Below, piece by piece: positions 31,287 to 43,397 of a stretch of 64,000 bases of DNA. Each line of letters begins with the position of its first letter. Position 1 is the first letter of the stretch. The notes beneath the pieces were generated by a model. The model saw only the letters and a program-made list of their open reading frames with translations, did no database searches and was not told where the DNA came from. Made by a program: the position numbers and the translations under genes. The DNA is from Trichosanthes cucumerina (taxonomy: Eukaryota > Streptophyta > Magnoliopsida > Cucurbitales > Cucurbitaceae): contig CM071845.1 of the NCBI GenBank assembly GCA_036507285.1, forward strand, positions 62,556,729-62,620,728, in the 5' to 3' direction.

Positions 31287-33088
31287 TGTTGGGATTTTTG
31301 TCCTAATCTCATGTTTGTTAATTACTATTTGAAATTATTAAGAGTTATTCATTTCATTACTTTGTGTCTCGCAATATTTACAAACTTTTCCAATAAACTA
31401 AGCTCCAGGGTCATTGAATTTATGAGAGAACTAGAACTTGAACGGTGTGTAGTGGACACACGAGGAGGATCACGTTCGAGTTAATGACCCGAACGGTCAA
31501 CAGTATATGGATAGGGTTGGAGACCTAATCCTGGACACAATGTGGATGCGACCCGCTTTGTATTACATACAAACGAGGTGATCTGACTCGTTCATGTGGT
31601 TGACATGCGAGTGGGGGCATCCTGTGCAATGAGATTGTACAAGACCAGACCGTGAATTATTAGACCTACGGATGTAACACCGTTGACAGTAAGAACTAAT
31701 AACTTCGTAGATGACCATTAGTGACTCGACCTAAATCCTGAGCGTGTTATGGACTCCTCATGCGTGGGAAGTCCGTCTTTGACTAGTACGGGTGAGGGTG
31801 GTCACAGTTACTCGCCCAATATGCCTATCTTCTCAAGGACAGGACTAAGTAGGGAGCTGGGAACTTAACTACGCGAGATGGAATTCACTCGTTCCCGCCT
31901 TTAGGGAAACTAGAGGGGTTGTTCCCTTAAGTGCTGTCTCTAGGGCTTGGACAACGGGCGCCCACCTTCTCACTGGCCCAAGAAGGGTGTTGTGTATGGT
32001 TGGACCATCACGATGTGTTGTTCATTAGAGGAGCAGTGGGGACTTAAGGAACAAGAGGTAGACACAGGGGTAAAACGGTAATTTAACCCTGCCGTGTCTA
32101 CGAACAACCTGTGAAGGGTCGACTCATGGGCATTGGTTATATCAGTGGACACGTAATATTCTGCACTGACGGGAGTGCAACAACGGGCTATAGTGAAGTG
32201 TTACCGTAGCTAATGCATGTTGATTAACCGGGTCAAAGAGTTTGATAGGTTAATCTCGGATCATTGGAGCCCGTCATTGTAGGTCCATTAGGTCCCTCGG
32301 TTGGCTCAATCTGGGTTAAAAGAAGGGTTAGGGTTTTGGTATGAAATTGAAGTGTTCAATTTCACTTAAAGGGCATTTATGTCATCTATATGAGATATGA
32401 ATGATATAATATATAGTTTAATGTGAATGAGATTCATAATAAACTATAGGTTAGCCCAATTGTTGAATTAGGGCTAATTGGAGAAATTTATTGAGAGAAA
32501 TTAAATTGGATGTGATTCAATTTAGTTAATCCACAATTATTGCAAATGTGATTTGCAATATGAGATATGAGATATCTTATATTATATGGCTATGCAAATA
32601 TGATTTGCATAACCTATGGTTGTGGTAAAATGGTAATAATGTGGAGATTTTAACTCCATGATTATTGCACTATTTAAACCCTTCTTGCAAGAAGGATTGT
32701 AACTTCAATCTCTCATTTTTTGGATTCTCACCCAAAAAGAAGAGAACTCTCTCAACTTTTCTCTCAATTCTCCTCCCTCTCCAAAACCAAGAAAAGCCCC
32801 ACACTTTCCTTCTTCCAAAGGTAGAACAACCGAGAAGGCCGTTGGTGGTGTTCGTTTTGTTCGAGAGAAGCATTCGTTGAGAAGCACGAAGTGTTCGTGA
32901 CCAAGGAAGGAATCTTGAAGAATTGTCTACAACAAGTAAGTAGATTTCTTCTTGCTGTATTTTCTTCCTTCTTATGCATGTTTAACTTAGATCTAAGTGT
33001 TAGATCGTTTTCACAAACTTTAAGTAGCGTAACGATAACTTTGACGATTCGATCGTCTTCCGCTACGCGGGGATTTTCATTCCCTTCA
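31287..33088 (+). repeat. A1 5' LTR (1802 bp)
   Basis: It starts 'tgttgggatttttgtcc' and ends 'cattcccttca', then the primer site. The first 64 bases differ from the 3' LTR at three positions, so the insertion is not very recent. A TATTTAAA box at 32671-32678 is followed by the perfect palindrome cttcttgcaagaag (32681-32694). Confidence 0.93.
32671..32678 (+). promoter_or_regulatory. TATA box of A1 LTR promoter
   Basis: TATTTAAA lies in U3 about 410 bp before the LTR end, and is conserved at 40649-40656 and (as TATATAAA) 52963-52970. It is the only good TATA box in the LTR at a sensible place. Transcription would start about 30 bp downstream, around 32700. Confidence 0.65.
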
Positions 33089-33103
33089 ATTGGTATTAGA
33101 GAC
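33089..33103 (+). other. A1 primer-binding site
   Basis: 'attggtattagagac' directly follows the LTR end. It matches the initiator-Met primer site TGGTATCAGAG with one change. The A2 copy at 53391 keeps 'ttggtatcagag'. Confidence 0.8.
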
Positions 33104-35186
33104 ATTTCAATGGTTCTTTGTTATGCACTGATTTTTGTTAAAATAGGTGGATAATTTACCTTATTTCATGAGATGAATGTGGGTTTGCATAATGGATGTT
33201 TCAGTTTTTGGCATTTTTTTATTTACATTTTTATGTTGATGAGATCAATGTAAGGGCCCGTTGTTTTTGGGCATTTTGTTGTAAATCGAGTCTGTAAGTC
33301 CAAGTCGTTCGTGGCAAGAGTTGCTGTGAAGAAATCAGAGCGGAAACGGGCGAAATTCGACGAAAAACAACAAAGGAGTTTGCTGTTCTGTCGATGGCGT
33401 TGAGACGCTGTTCATTGGCGTCTCAACGCTATCCTTGAGGGCGCTGGCTTGGCTGCAGAGCAGCGTTGCAACGCCACGGCGTGGAGCACGCTGATCTCAA
33501 CGCTGGACGCGGCAGCGTTGCAACGCCACATGCATAGTGGGCAGTTCCAGCTTCAGTTTCGCGACAACATGGGCAAGTGGACATAGTGGGGCAGTTTTTT
33601 TTTGTTATTTATTTATTTATTAAATGTAAAATGTATTTTATTTTTTATTTAATTATTTTATTAAATAATATTAATATAATTGTTATATTAATGTTATTTA
33701 ATTAAATAATTGCCCCTAGGTACCAATAACGGGTCTATTTTTGCTATTTAATTATTTTATGCATGTGATGTATGATTTAATTAAATTTCTATGTGCATAA
33801 TGTATGTCATGTAGATTTAAAATCCCACCTTAGGTTAAAGATATTCATGCATCATTTATATTATAAGAGTTATAATATATAGTTTGCATGATAGGTTATA
33901 TTATAAGAGTTATAATATAATTAAATGCATGTTTAATTTAATTAATATAAGTGTTATATTTTTTAGATTAAAGTATGCTCATGCATTTATATTCATGTGA
34001 TAAATTATATTATGTTATAGTATATAGTTATTCATGTGATGAATGATCAAGCACTATAACATAGAAATGCATGCAACCTAAGTTAATTATTAGTTTTAAA
34101 GAGTTTAGAACTTGAATAATTAGACTTAGGTTTTCTTTTTTCTAATAAGATTAGAAATTAGGAAATCAAAGTTTAGTCTATGAATGGAGACTGATTAGTA
34201 ACTCTGTCTAAGGAAGGTTTTATCTAAGGCTGGGGTATTTAAGTTGACGCTTGCGGAACACTCCTACCTGAAAACCGACCTGGGAGTGAATTCGGTCCGG
34301 AGATTCTTAGATTATACTTTTCGTGAGTGCCGCTAATTAAAAGTGTTTTAATTTACTCACATAGACCTAAGTAATAATGTGATTATAAACTTAGTTTAAT
34401 ACCATATAAGAGTTATATTGGTAGACTTAGGTAAATTTTAGCCGGTTTATCTAGGTCAATCCCTATTAAAATTAAACTACTGAGTGGGAGGAAATAAAGT
34501 GTATGAGATACATTTGATTTTCCAACCACAAATCTCCGTTAAGTCCGCACCGTGAGATCTATACTCGGCCTCGTGGCGCAAATGGGAGCGTCCCCCTTCG
34601 GGTGGCATTTGTATAGGTCAATATCATCGTGGATGGAGAGAGTACTTATAGTGAGTGGGAGCGGGACTTGTGAAAACGGGACCTACAGTCTCTTCTTTAG
34701 ATTCACACCATGAGACGCCTATGATCTGCCTGCTAGTTTGGCCTGGACCAGACAATCCCTTCGGAGGGCCTGATCATGGGAGTCGGAACACCGTGAATTT
34801 CCGAAAGGGATACAGTTTCCTGGTTGGTTTTCCTTCTTGGTTCACCCTTCGGTGGCTATTGTTTGGACGGATGCTTGGAAACTTAAAGATTGAGGGTGAC
34901 ACTCACATAATTCGTTAAGTGTTAATGAATTCGACCAAACAATGGTAATTAGATGCCTAATGGAATAAGAGTTATTCTGGGATTAGGGTCTGATCGAGAA
35001 AGTCTCGTCCTAGAGGAGTAGTGTTCTGTTCACCCTTCGGTGGCGGTCATTCTAAACCTTTAGGATATCATTGCAAAATTTTGAATGACCTAGGGATCAT
35101 TAAACAATTTTTGCTAAAACTTGATTGGATTTTAAAAGTTTTTTGCGAGACTAACACAAAGTTTTCTTAATTTTTCAACTTAAAAC
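33104..35186 (+). other. A1 long 5' leader, noncoding
   Basis: About 2.1 kb separates primer site and gag ATG. It holds a GCGTTG/CAACGC palindrome cluster (33397-33526), an AT-rich tract (33595-33720), and from about 34590 a series of UUCG-loop hairpin sequences (for example cacccttcggtgg at 34842-34856 and 35030-35046). Small open frames occur, but none is conserved in A2 beyond chance as far as I can see. Confidence 0.65.
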
Positions 35187-35990
35187 ATGTCTAGCTCAAT
35201 CATAGTTCTACTCGCGTCTGATAAACTAGTGGGAGATAATTACCAAACTTGGAAAAATAACATAAACACAATTTTGGTAACTGACAATATTAAGTTCGTG
35301 CTCTCTGAGGAGTGTCCTCAAATGTCGGGCTTGACTGCGTCGCGAAGTGTTCGCGATGCATACGATCGATGGATCAGGGCCAATGAAAAGGCCAAGGTCT
35401 ATATCATTGCCAGCATGTCTGATGTTTTGGCAAAGAAGCATGAGTTGATGGTCACCGCTAAGGAGATCATGGAGTCCTTGCAGGAAATATTTGGACAACA
35501 GTCCTTTCAGGTCCGACATGATTCGCTCAAATACGTTTTCAACGCACGGATGAAAGAAGGATCGTCTATCCGTGAACATGTTCTAGACATGATGACCCAC
35601 TTTAATCTGGATGAGATGAACGGGGCTTCGATCGACGAGTCGATCCAAGTCAGTTTTATTTTGGAGACTCTTCCGAAGTGTTTCCTTCAGTTTCGTAGCA
35701 ATGCTGTTATGAACAAAATTAGCTACACTCTGACTACACTCCTCAATGAGCTACAGAATTTCCAGTCCTTGATGAGAGTCAAGGCACCAAAATTTGAGGC
35801 AAATGTTGCCTACAGGTCTTATCACAGGGGTTCGACCTCTGGGACGAAACCTGTGGCTCCTTCACGACCAAAAGGGAAGAAGAGGATGAAGAGGGGTAAA
35901 ACTGACCGAGCTGCCGCCCAGAATGGCAAGAAGGTCAAGAAAGTTGTAGAAAAAGGAAAGTGTTTCCACTACAATGGGGGCGGACACTAG
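35187..35990 (+). pseudogene. A1 gag, stopped inside the zinc knuckle
   Basis: The frame starts MSSSIIVLLASDKLVGDNYQ just after the leader. It has the UBN2 gag core (EIMESLQEIFGQQSFQVRHD, HVLDMMTHFNLDEM, VSFILETLPKCFLQF) and a basic tail. The CCHC knuckle is damaged twice: CFHYNGGGH lacks the second Cys, and TAG at 35988-35990 stands where Trp is normal. The remainder (KRNCPKFLAEKK) continues in frame after the stop. Confidence 0.88.
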
Positions 35991-36029
35991 AAGAGGAACT
36001 GCCCCAAATTCCTAGCCGAGAAGAAGAAT

Positions 36030-36590
36030 CAAGGTAAATGTGATTTACTTGTGACAGAAACCTGTTTAGTGAAGAGTAGTGACTCTGCCTGGATATTGGA
36101 TTCGGGCGCCACTAACCATGTTTGTTCTTCTCTTCAGGGGATTGATTCCTGGCAGCAGCTGCGAGAGGGTGAGGTGACTCTACGGGTTGGATATGGGGAG
36201 ATTGTGTCTGTTGCAACGATCGACACGGTTAAGCTATATTTCGGCGGAAAGTACTTATTATTAGATAATTTGTACATTGTACCAAGGTTTACTAGAAACT
36301 TTGTTTCCATTTCCTGCGTTATTGAACAATGTATATCTGTTTTTTTTAATCAAATAAAGCGTTTATTTCTTTCAAAGGCAATCTTATTTGTTCAGCTTCA
36401 CTTGAGCATAATCTGTATGTTTTGAAACCTAATTCGGTCAAAAGTGTTTTGAATACTGAATTGTTTAAAACTGCAGAAACACGAACTAAAAGAGCGAAGT
36501 TTCTCCTAAGAAAAATGCCCATCTTTGGCATCTACGGTTAGGCCACATTAATCTCAATAGGATTGAGAAACTAGTGAAGAGTGGACTTCT
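36030..36590 (+). pseudogene. A1 protease and GAG-pre region
   Basis: SAWILDSGATNHVCSS places an intact DSGA aspartic-protease active site at about 36099-36110. Flap and C-terminal blocks (VTLRVGYGEIVSVATIDTV, LLLDNLYIVPRFTRNFVSIS) follow. A frameshift occurs near 36350 in the SVFF/NQIK section. The zinc-finger region (a HLRLGHINLNRIEKL-type segment) continues in another frame to a TAG near 36595. Confidence 0.86.
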
Positions 36591-36597
36591 AAACTAG

Positions 36598-37684
36598 TTG
36601 GAAGAAAACTCTTTACTGGTGTGTGAGTCATGCCTTGAGGGCAAAATGACCAAACGTCCTTTTAGTGGTAAAGGATATAGAGCCAAAGAGCCCATTGAGT
36701 TAGTACATTCTGACCTCTGTGGTCCGATGAATGTTAAAACTCGAGGTGGTTATGAATACTTCGTGTCTTTCATAGACGATTACTCGAGGTATGGGTATAT
36801 TTACCTAATGCACAAGAAGTCTGAAACTCTTGAAAAGTTCAAGGAGTACAAGACTGAGGTTGAGAACCTCTTAGGTAAATCGCTTAAAATACTTTGATCG
36901 GATCGAAGTGGAGAGTATATGGACACTGAATTCCAGGACTATATGATAGAACAAGGAATTACGTCCCAACTCTCAAAGACTGCACGCCACGTTGAGAATG
37001 GTGTATCGTAGAGGAGAAAAGCAGAACCTCGTTGGACATGGTTCGGCGATGATGAGCTATGCTCGTCTCCCCGATTCTTTTTAGGTTACGCAGTGGAGAT
37101 CGCGATGCAGTATTTTGAACAACGTTTCGTCGAAGAGTGTTTGTGAAACACCTTTCGAACTCTGGAGTGGACGTAAAGGCAGTTTACATCACTTCGAAAT
37201 TTGGGGATGGCCGGCCCACGTGTTGGTGTCAAACCTGAAAAAGTTGGAACCCCATTCGAAATTGTGCCTATTTGTAGGTTACCCTAAAGAGACTAGAGGT
37301 GGTCTATTTTTCGATCCTAAGGAAAATAGGGTGCTTGTGTCGACAAATGCCACTTTCCTAGAGGAAGACCACGTCAGGGATCATTTACCAAGGAGTAAAA
37401 TTATGTTAAATGAAATGGACAGTACATCAGCAAGAGTTGCTGATGGGGCTAGTACGTCAACAAGCGTTGTTGATCCTAGCACGTCTTGTCAAATCCGTTC
37501 TCAAGAGTTGGGAATGCCTCGACGTAGTGGGAGAGTTGTGAGACAGCCTGATCGCTACATGGGTTTAGCTGAAACCTCAATTGTCGCTCGTGATGATGAC
37601 TGTGAGGATCCATTGACCTATTATCAGGCAATGGTTGATGTTGACAAAGACGAATGGATTAAAGCTATGGACCAGGAAATGTAG
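36598..37684 (+). pseudogene. A1 integrase, several breaks
   Basis: The first part has CESCLEGKMTKRPF, ELVHSDLCGPMNVKTRGGYE and FVSFIDDYSRYGYIYLMHK (first Asp), and ends at TGA 36895-36897. The middle, where the second Asp and the catalytic Glu should be (36898-37114), is scrambled by small indels. The end is open again from 37115 (ETPFELWSGRKGSLHHFEIW, KLCLFVGYPKETRGG, then a Ser/Thr-rich linker). A TAG at 37682-37684 stands where Glu is normal, before the RT. Confidence 0.86.
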
Positions 37685-39100
37685 TCTATGTACTTCAATT
37701 CTGTATGGGAGCTTGTAGATCAACCGGACGGGGTAAAACCTATTGGTTGCAAATGGATCTACAAGCGTAAACGTGGCGTAGATGGGAAGGTGCAGACCTT
37801 CAAAGCTCGACTAGTGGCAAAGGGTTTTACCTAGGTTGAAGGGTTGATTATGAGGAGACATTTTCATCTGTTGCCATGGTAAAGTTGATCAGGATCCTAC
37901 GAGGTATGGCAGATGGACGTCAAGACAACCTTTCTGAATGGCAAACTTGATGAGACCATCTACATGGACCAGCCCAAAGGGTTCATTGCCCAAGGCCAAG
38001 AGCAAAAGGTTTGCCGACTTCATAGGTCCATTTATGGGCTTAAACAAGCTTCGAGGTCTTGGAATATAAGGTTTGATGAGGCGATCAAACCTTATGGCTT
38101 TGATCAAAATGTCGACGAGCCTTGTGTCTACAAGAAAATCGTTGACAAAACTGTCGCATTTTTAGTGTTGTATGTGGATGATATTCTTCTCATTAGGAAT
38201 GAGGAAGAATTTCTTACTGACTTTAAGAAGTGGCTAGCTTCGCAATTCCAAATGAAAGATTTGGGAGAAGCTCAGTATGTTCTAAGTAGCCAGATAGTCC
38301 AGAACCGGAAGAACAGAACGGTAGCCTTGTCTCAGGCATCTTATATTGACAAGATGTTGTCTAGATATAAGATGCAGAACTCCAAGAAGGGCTTGCTGCC
38401 TTTCAAGCATGGGGTTCACTTGTCTAAGGATCAGTGTCCTAAGACTCCTCAAGATGTTGAGGATATGAGACGGATTCCATATGCTTCAGCTGTAGGGAGC
38501 CTGATGTATGCCATGCTGTGTACTAAGCCCGACATCTGTTATGCAGTAGGAATTGTTAGTAGGTATCAGTCCAATCCAAGATTAGATCACTGGACAGGCG
38601 TAAATGCAATCCTCAAGTATCTTAGGAGAACGAGCAACTACAGCTTAGTGTATGGCAGTGGGGATTTGATCCTTACGGGATACACGGATTCTGACTTTCA
38701 TACCGATAAGGATTCTAGGAAATCCACTTCGGGGTCAACCTTCATTCTGAATGGAGGAGCTGTAGTATGGCGAAGCATCAAGCAGGGATGCATCGCCGAT
38801 TCCACTATGGAAGCGGAGTATGTTGCGGCTTGTGAAGCTGCAAAGGAAGCTGTTTGGCTTAGGAAGTTCATGACCGATTTGGAAGTTGTTCCAAATATGA
38901 ACTTGCCGATCACACTGTTCTGTGATAACAGTGGTGCAGTAGCTACCTCACGAGAGCCTCGGAGCCATAAGAAAGGCAAAGACATTGAGCGGAAGTATCA
39001 TCTGATAAGGGAGATTGTGCACCGCGTGGACGTGACAGTCACGCAGATAGCGTCGGAGCACAACGTAGCTGATCCATTTACAAAGCCCCTCACCTGCTAA
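37685..39100 (+). pseudogene. A1 reverse transcriptase and RNase H
   Basis: RT starts with WELVDQP-like and GCKWIYK blocks, then suffers a shift near 37835 and loses about 36 bp near 37895 (the LLANAAYYDYE-type section). From 37913 a 395-codon frame is intact: DVKTTFLNGKLDETIYMDQP, YGLKQASRSW, catalytic YVDDILL at codons 87-93, DLGEAQYVL, then RNase H (GYTDSDFHTDKDSRKSTSG, MEAEYVAACEAAKEAVWL, FCDNSGAVA). It ends ADPFTKPLTC*, where copia polyproteins normally continue a few residues further. Confidence 0.9.
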
Positions 39101-39270
39101 GGTGTTTGAGGGTCACCTAGAGAGTCCAGGTCTTCGAGGGCTTCCTGACTAGGGCAAGTGGGAGATGTGTAAACGGGTATTCAATGCCCTAGTTTATTTT
39201 ATTACTTCATTGTAATTTATGTACATTTCATAAATGTATTTTCTCCACTAGCTTAGTCCAAGTGGGAGTT

Positions 39271-41067
39271 TGTTGGGATTTTTGTCCTAATCTCGTGTTT
39301 GTAAATTACTATTTGAAATTAATAAGAGTTATTCATTTCATTACTTTGTGTCTCGCAATATTTACAAACTTTTTCAATAAACTAAGCTCCAGGGTCATTG
39401 AATTTATGAGAGAACTAGAACTTGAACGGTGTGTAGCGGACACACGGGGAGGATCACGCTCGAGTTAATGACCCGAACGGTCTCACGATATATGGATAGG
39501 GTTGGAGACCTAATCCTCGATACACTGTGGATGCGGCTGCTTTGTATTAGATACAAACGAGGTGATCCGACTCGTTCATGTGGTTGACATGCGAGTGGGG
39601 GCATCCTGCAATGAGATTGTACAAGACCGGACCGTGAATTATTAGACCTCTGCGATGTAACACCGCTGACATGAAGGGACTAATAACTTCGTGAGATGAC
39701 CATAAGTGACTCGACTTTGAATCTCGAGCGTGTTACGGACTCCTGTCATGCGGTCCGTCCTTTGACTAGTACAGTGAGGGTGGTCACGCTTACTCGCCCA
39801 ATATGCCTATCTTCTCGGGGCCAGAACCAAGTAGGAGCCTGGAAACTTAACTACGCGAGATGGAATTCACTCGTTCTCGCCTTTAGGAAACTAGAGGGGT
39901 TGTTCCCTTAAGTCTTCTCTCGTGGCTTGGACAACGGCGCCCACCTTCTCACCGCCCGAGAAGGGTGTTGTGTATGGTTGGACCATCACGATGTGTTGTT
40001 CATTAGAGGAGCAGTGGGGACTTAAGGAACAAGAGGTAGACACAGGAGTAAAACGGTAATTTGACCCTGCCGTGTCTACGAACAACCTGTGAAGGGTCGA
40101 CTCATGGGCATTGGTTATATCAGTGGACACGTAATATTCTGCACTGACGAGAGTGCAGCTACGGGCTATAGTGAAGTGTTACCGTAGCTAATGAATGTTG
40201 ATTAACCGGGTCAAAGAGTTTGATAGGTTAATCTCGGATCATTGGAGCCCGTCACTGTAGGTCCATTAGGTCCCTCGGTTGGCTCAATCTGGGTTAAAAG
40301 AAGGGTTAGAGTTTTGGTATGAAATTGAAGTGTTCAATTTCACTTAAAGAGCATTTATGTCATTTATATGAGATATGAATGATATAATATATAGTTTAAT
40401 GTGAATGAGATTCATAATAAACTATAGGTTAGCCTAATTGTTGAATTAGGGCTAATTGGAGAAATTTATTAAGAGAAATTAAATTGGATGTGATTCAATT
40501 TAATTAATCCACAATTATTGCAAATGTGATTTGCAATATGAGATATGAGATATCTTATATTATATGGTTATGCAAATATGATTTGCATAACCTATGGTTG
40601 TGATAAAATAGTAATAATGTGGAGATTTTAACTCCATGATTATTGCACTATTTAAACCCTTCTTGCAAGAAGGATTTTAACTTCAACCTCTCATTTTTTG
40701 GATTCTCACCCAAAAAGAAGAGAACTCTCTCAACTTTTCTCTCAATTCTCCTCCCTCTCCAAAACAAAGAAAAGTCCCACCACTTTCCTTCTTCCAAAGG
40801 TAGAACAACCCAGAAGGCCGTTGGTGGTGTTCGTTTTGTTCGAGAGAAGCGTTCGTTAAGAAGCACGAAGTGTTCGTGACCAAGGAAGGAATCTTGAAGA
40901 ATTGTTTACAACAAGTAAGTAGATTTCTTCTTGCTGTATTTTCTTCCTTCTTATGCATGTTTAACTTAGATCTAAGTGTTAGATCGTTTTAACAAACTTT
41001 AAATAGCGTAACGATACCTTTGACGATTCGATCGTCTTCCGCTGCGCGGGGATTTTCATTCCCTTCA
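39271..41067 (+). repeat. A1 3' LTR (1797 bp)
   Basis: The purine tract 'agtgggagttt' precedes 'tgttgggatt'. It ends 'cattcccttca' followed by the TCAAC duplication. It has TATTTAAA at 40649-40656 and the cttcttgcaagaag palindrome at 40659-40672. Confidence 0.93.
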
Positions 41068-41072
41068 TCAAC

Positions 41073-41836
41073 TTCCCTATCAGGTGGCAATCCTGACAGA
41101 TCTGCTGGAAAAACATCAAGAAATTCGTTCACAACAAGAACATTTTCTAGTTTTAGCTTTTCCTCCTGCACCTCTACTACATGTGCAAGAAACGTTGTGC
41201 AACCTTTCCTCAACAACTTTTCAGTTTTTAATGCTGAAATCAAACTCGTAGGGATAATCTTTCTTTCACCCCTGAAAACCACTTCAACTAATCCTTGTTT
41301 CCTCAAAACAACTTCCTTTCTATGGCAATACATGGAAGCATAATGAGTAAATAAGAAATTCATTCCTAAGATTGCATCTCACACCTGCAACTCTAGTGGA
41401 AGAAGATCCACTAACATATTGAGACCTTCTACTAAGACCTCACAGTCCCGCAACACTGCATCGACTAGTAAAACATCACCAACTTGAGTGTATATAACTA
41501 ACCTTTCAAATAAAGGCTCTAGTTTTCTATTCAACTTAGTTAGGAACATACTAGAAACAAAGGAATAAGTAGCACCTGGATCTATTAAAGCACGTGCAAG
41601 TACATTACAAATAGAAATCGTACAAGTAATCACATCTAGTGCATCATCCACTTCTTGCTGAGTCATAGCATAGACCTTCCCTGTTGCCTAGGTTTTCCTA
41701 CAACTCACTTCTGTCTAGCACTGTTGGTGCCGTCTCCTTCAGCTACTGGAACTCTCGGCTGCTCAACTGTCTGGGACCCAACTCCTTGGTCCCTCTGTAC
41801 GGCTGCCCTCAGCTGTGGACAATGAAGGTAATCGTA
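41073..41836 (-). pseudogene. gypsy protease and gag C-terminus (left of A1 insertion site on the minus strand)
   Basis: Reading leftward, a gag tail (CPQLRAAVQRDQGVGSQTVE) leads to YAMTQQEVDDA and the protease core RALIDPGATYSFVSSMFL (DPGATHSF-type active site). LITVxG-type loops, GMNFLFTHYASMYCHRKEV, and LENVLVVNEFLDVFPADLSG-LPPDREV follow. There the copia A1 insertion breaks the RT start. A frame change lies near 41370. The gag zinc knuckle is cut away at 41836. Confidence 0.85.
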
Positions 41837-43397
41837 GTCCCGCAGCGGAAGCGATTGTGAATCACGCGCTCTTGATTTAGTTACAACGATATAATTCAAG
41901 AACATATATAACTAGATTAAGCATATGAACATAATGAACAACAAGATAATTACCTTTGAAGAACCTTTCTTAAAGTGCTCCACTCTCCCACGATCACGAT
42001 CACGATCACGATCTCAGCAACAGGAACTCCAACGTATGAAGACACAACCACCGGATCTTCTCCGTTGTTCTCTAGGTGAGGGAGGAAGGTGGGTTCCCTT
42101 TAGGAGAGGTGAGGTATTTTGAGAGAGATGTGTGCTTTGGAACTCTTCCAACAACACAACAAGAGAGAGCTTGTAATTCCTTAGAATGACTTCACCTAGT
42201 TGCATCTCATGCAACCATACATATAGGGGAATGGGATGGAAATGACCATCCTACCCCTCCTTTATTCTCTCTTTAGTATATAGTTTATATATGAATCTAA
42301 TTTACATTAAAACTATATATTATATAAATTATATCATATATAATTGATATAACACCTCATGTATGAAATTGAACACTTCAATTTCACTCCTAACTTTATA
42401 CCCTCAATATTAGCATATTGAGCCAACGGAGGGATCTAATGGACCTACAGTTCATGAGCTCCAATGATGTGAAATTAACTGATCAAACTCTTTGATCCAG
42501 TTAATCAATATTCATTAACTACAAGTCACTTCACTATAGACTTGTAGCTGCACTCTCCTCACTGTAGATAATATTGTGTCCACTGATATAGTCATTACCC
42601 ATGAGTCGACCCTTCACAGGTTGTTCGTAATCACAGCTGGGTCAAATTACCGTTTTACCCTTGTGATTACCTCTTTGTTCCTTAAGCACCACTGATCCTC
42701 TAATGAACAACAAGTCTAAGGTCCTACCTTAGACTCATACCCTCATAGAGGGCGGGGCCCCGCTTCTTCAAGACTGAGTCGGTTCTTGGGGAACAACCTA
42801 TCTAATTCCTCAGTAGAGGAATGAGTGAATTCCATCATGCACGGTTAAGTTCCCAGCTACCTATGAGGTTCTGTCCCTGAGAAGGTAGGCTTATTGAGTC
42901 GGCTACGGGCCATTCTCACCCATACAAGTCTAAGGACAAACCCCTATAAGTAGGAGTTCTTAACTTGCTCAGGATTCAGGTCGAGCCACTAATGACCATC
43001 TATAAATTACTAGTCTTATCCTGTTAACGGTGTTACACTGGTTAGACTAATAATTTGCGATCCAGTCTTGTATGAACTCTTCATACAGGATGCCCCCACT
43101 CACATGTCAACTACATGAATGAGTTGGATTACCTCATTTGTACTAATTACAAAGTGAGCCGCATCCATGGTGTTACCAGAATGAGGTTTCCTGCCTTATT
43201 CTTATACCATAGACTATTTAGGTTATATTCATGAACTCAACCCAAATAGTGTCCACTACACTGATGTTCAAGATAGAAGTTATAACCTTGGAGCTTAGTT
43301 TATTGGATTTATAAAGCAAGACTGTAATTCTATCAAAACAAATAACACTTTATTTAATTGATCAAAATTACACAAGTTTAGGGCATAAATCCCAACA
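41837..43397 (-). repeat. family-B copia 3' LTR (with interior to its right)
   Basis: On the minus strand it starts TGTTGGGATTTATGCCC at 43397, preceded by the purine tract TCAAGTGGGAAAA, and runs to CTTCCGCTGCGGGA at 41837. It lacks about 14 terminal bases compared with the solo LTR at 23823-25378. It carries a (CACGAT)n microsatellite at about 41993-42015 and the conserved module at 42590-42720. Confidence 0.85.

Larger units (their letters stand above)
31287..41067 (+). mobile_element. copia A1: full-length long-LTR retrotransposon
   Basis: This 9781-bp element has LTRs of 1802 and 1797 bp and perfect TCAAC target duplications (31282-31286 and 41068-41072). It lies in the gypsy RT gene. 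The order is LTR, Met-type primer site, a ~2.1-kb leader, gag, protease, integrase, RT, RNase H, purine tract (agtgggagttt), LTR. The coding region has three or more stops, frameshifts around 36900-37110 and a ~36-bp deletion in RT, so it is dead. The long LTR and gag type suggest an Angela/Tork-like lineage. I am not sure of the lineage. Confidence 0.95.
26248..41836 (-). mobile_element. chromovirus-type gypsy element, split by copia A1
   Basis: A minus-strand Ty3/gypsy element runs from the 3' LTR (26248-28561) through chromodomain, integrase, RNase H and RT to 31281. After the inserted copia A1 (31287-41067) it continues with the RT start, protease and gag C-terminus (41073-41836). The order PR-RT-RNase H-INT-chromodomain and the CGAGGACGAAATTTC motif before the LTR fit the Tekay/Del chromoviruses. 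The 5' LTR and most of gag are lost at 41836, where a copia family-B LTR starts. Confidence 0.87.

Noticed and set aside
31970..32152. Small antisense ORF (MSTDITNAHESTLHRLFV...) as a real gene
   Set aside because: It recurs only inside LTRs, antisense to the element, and follows a conserved noncoding block. I keep it as a finding about conservation, not as a CDS.
32764..33105. ORFs of 60-113 codons near LTR ends (32.7-33.1, 40.7-41.0, 53.0-53.4 kb)
   Set aside because: They lie in R/U5 of LTRs in several overlapping frames on both strands and have no protein-family similarity.
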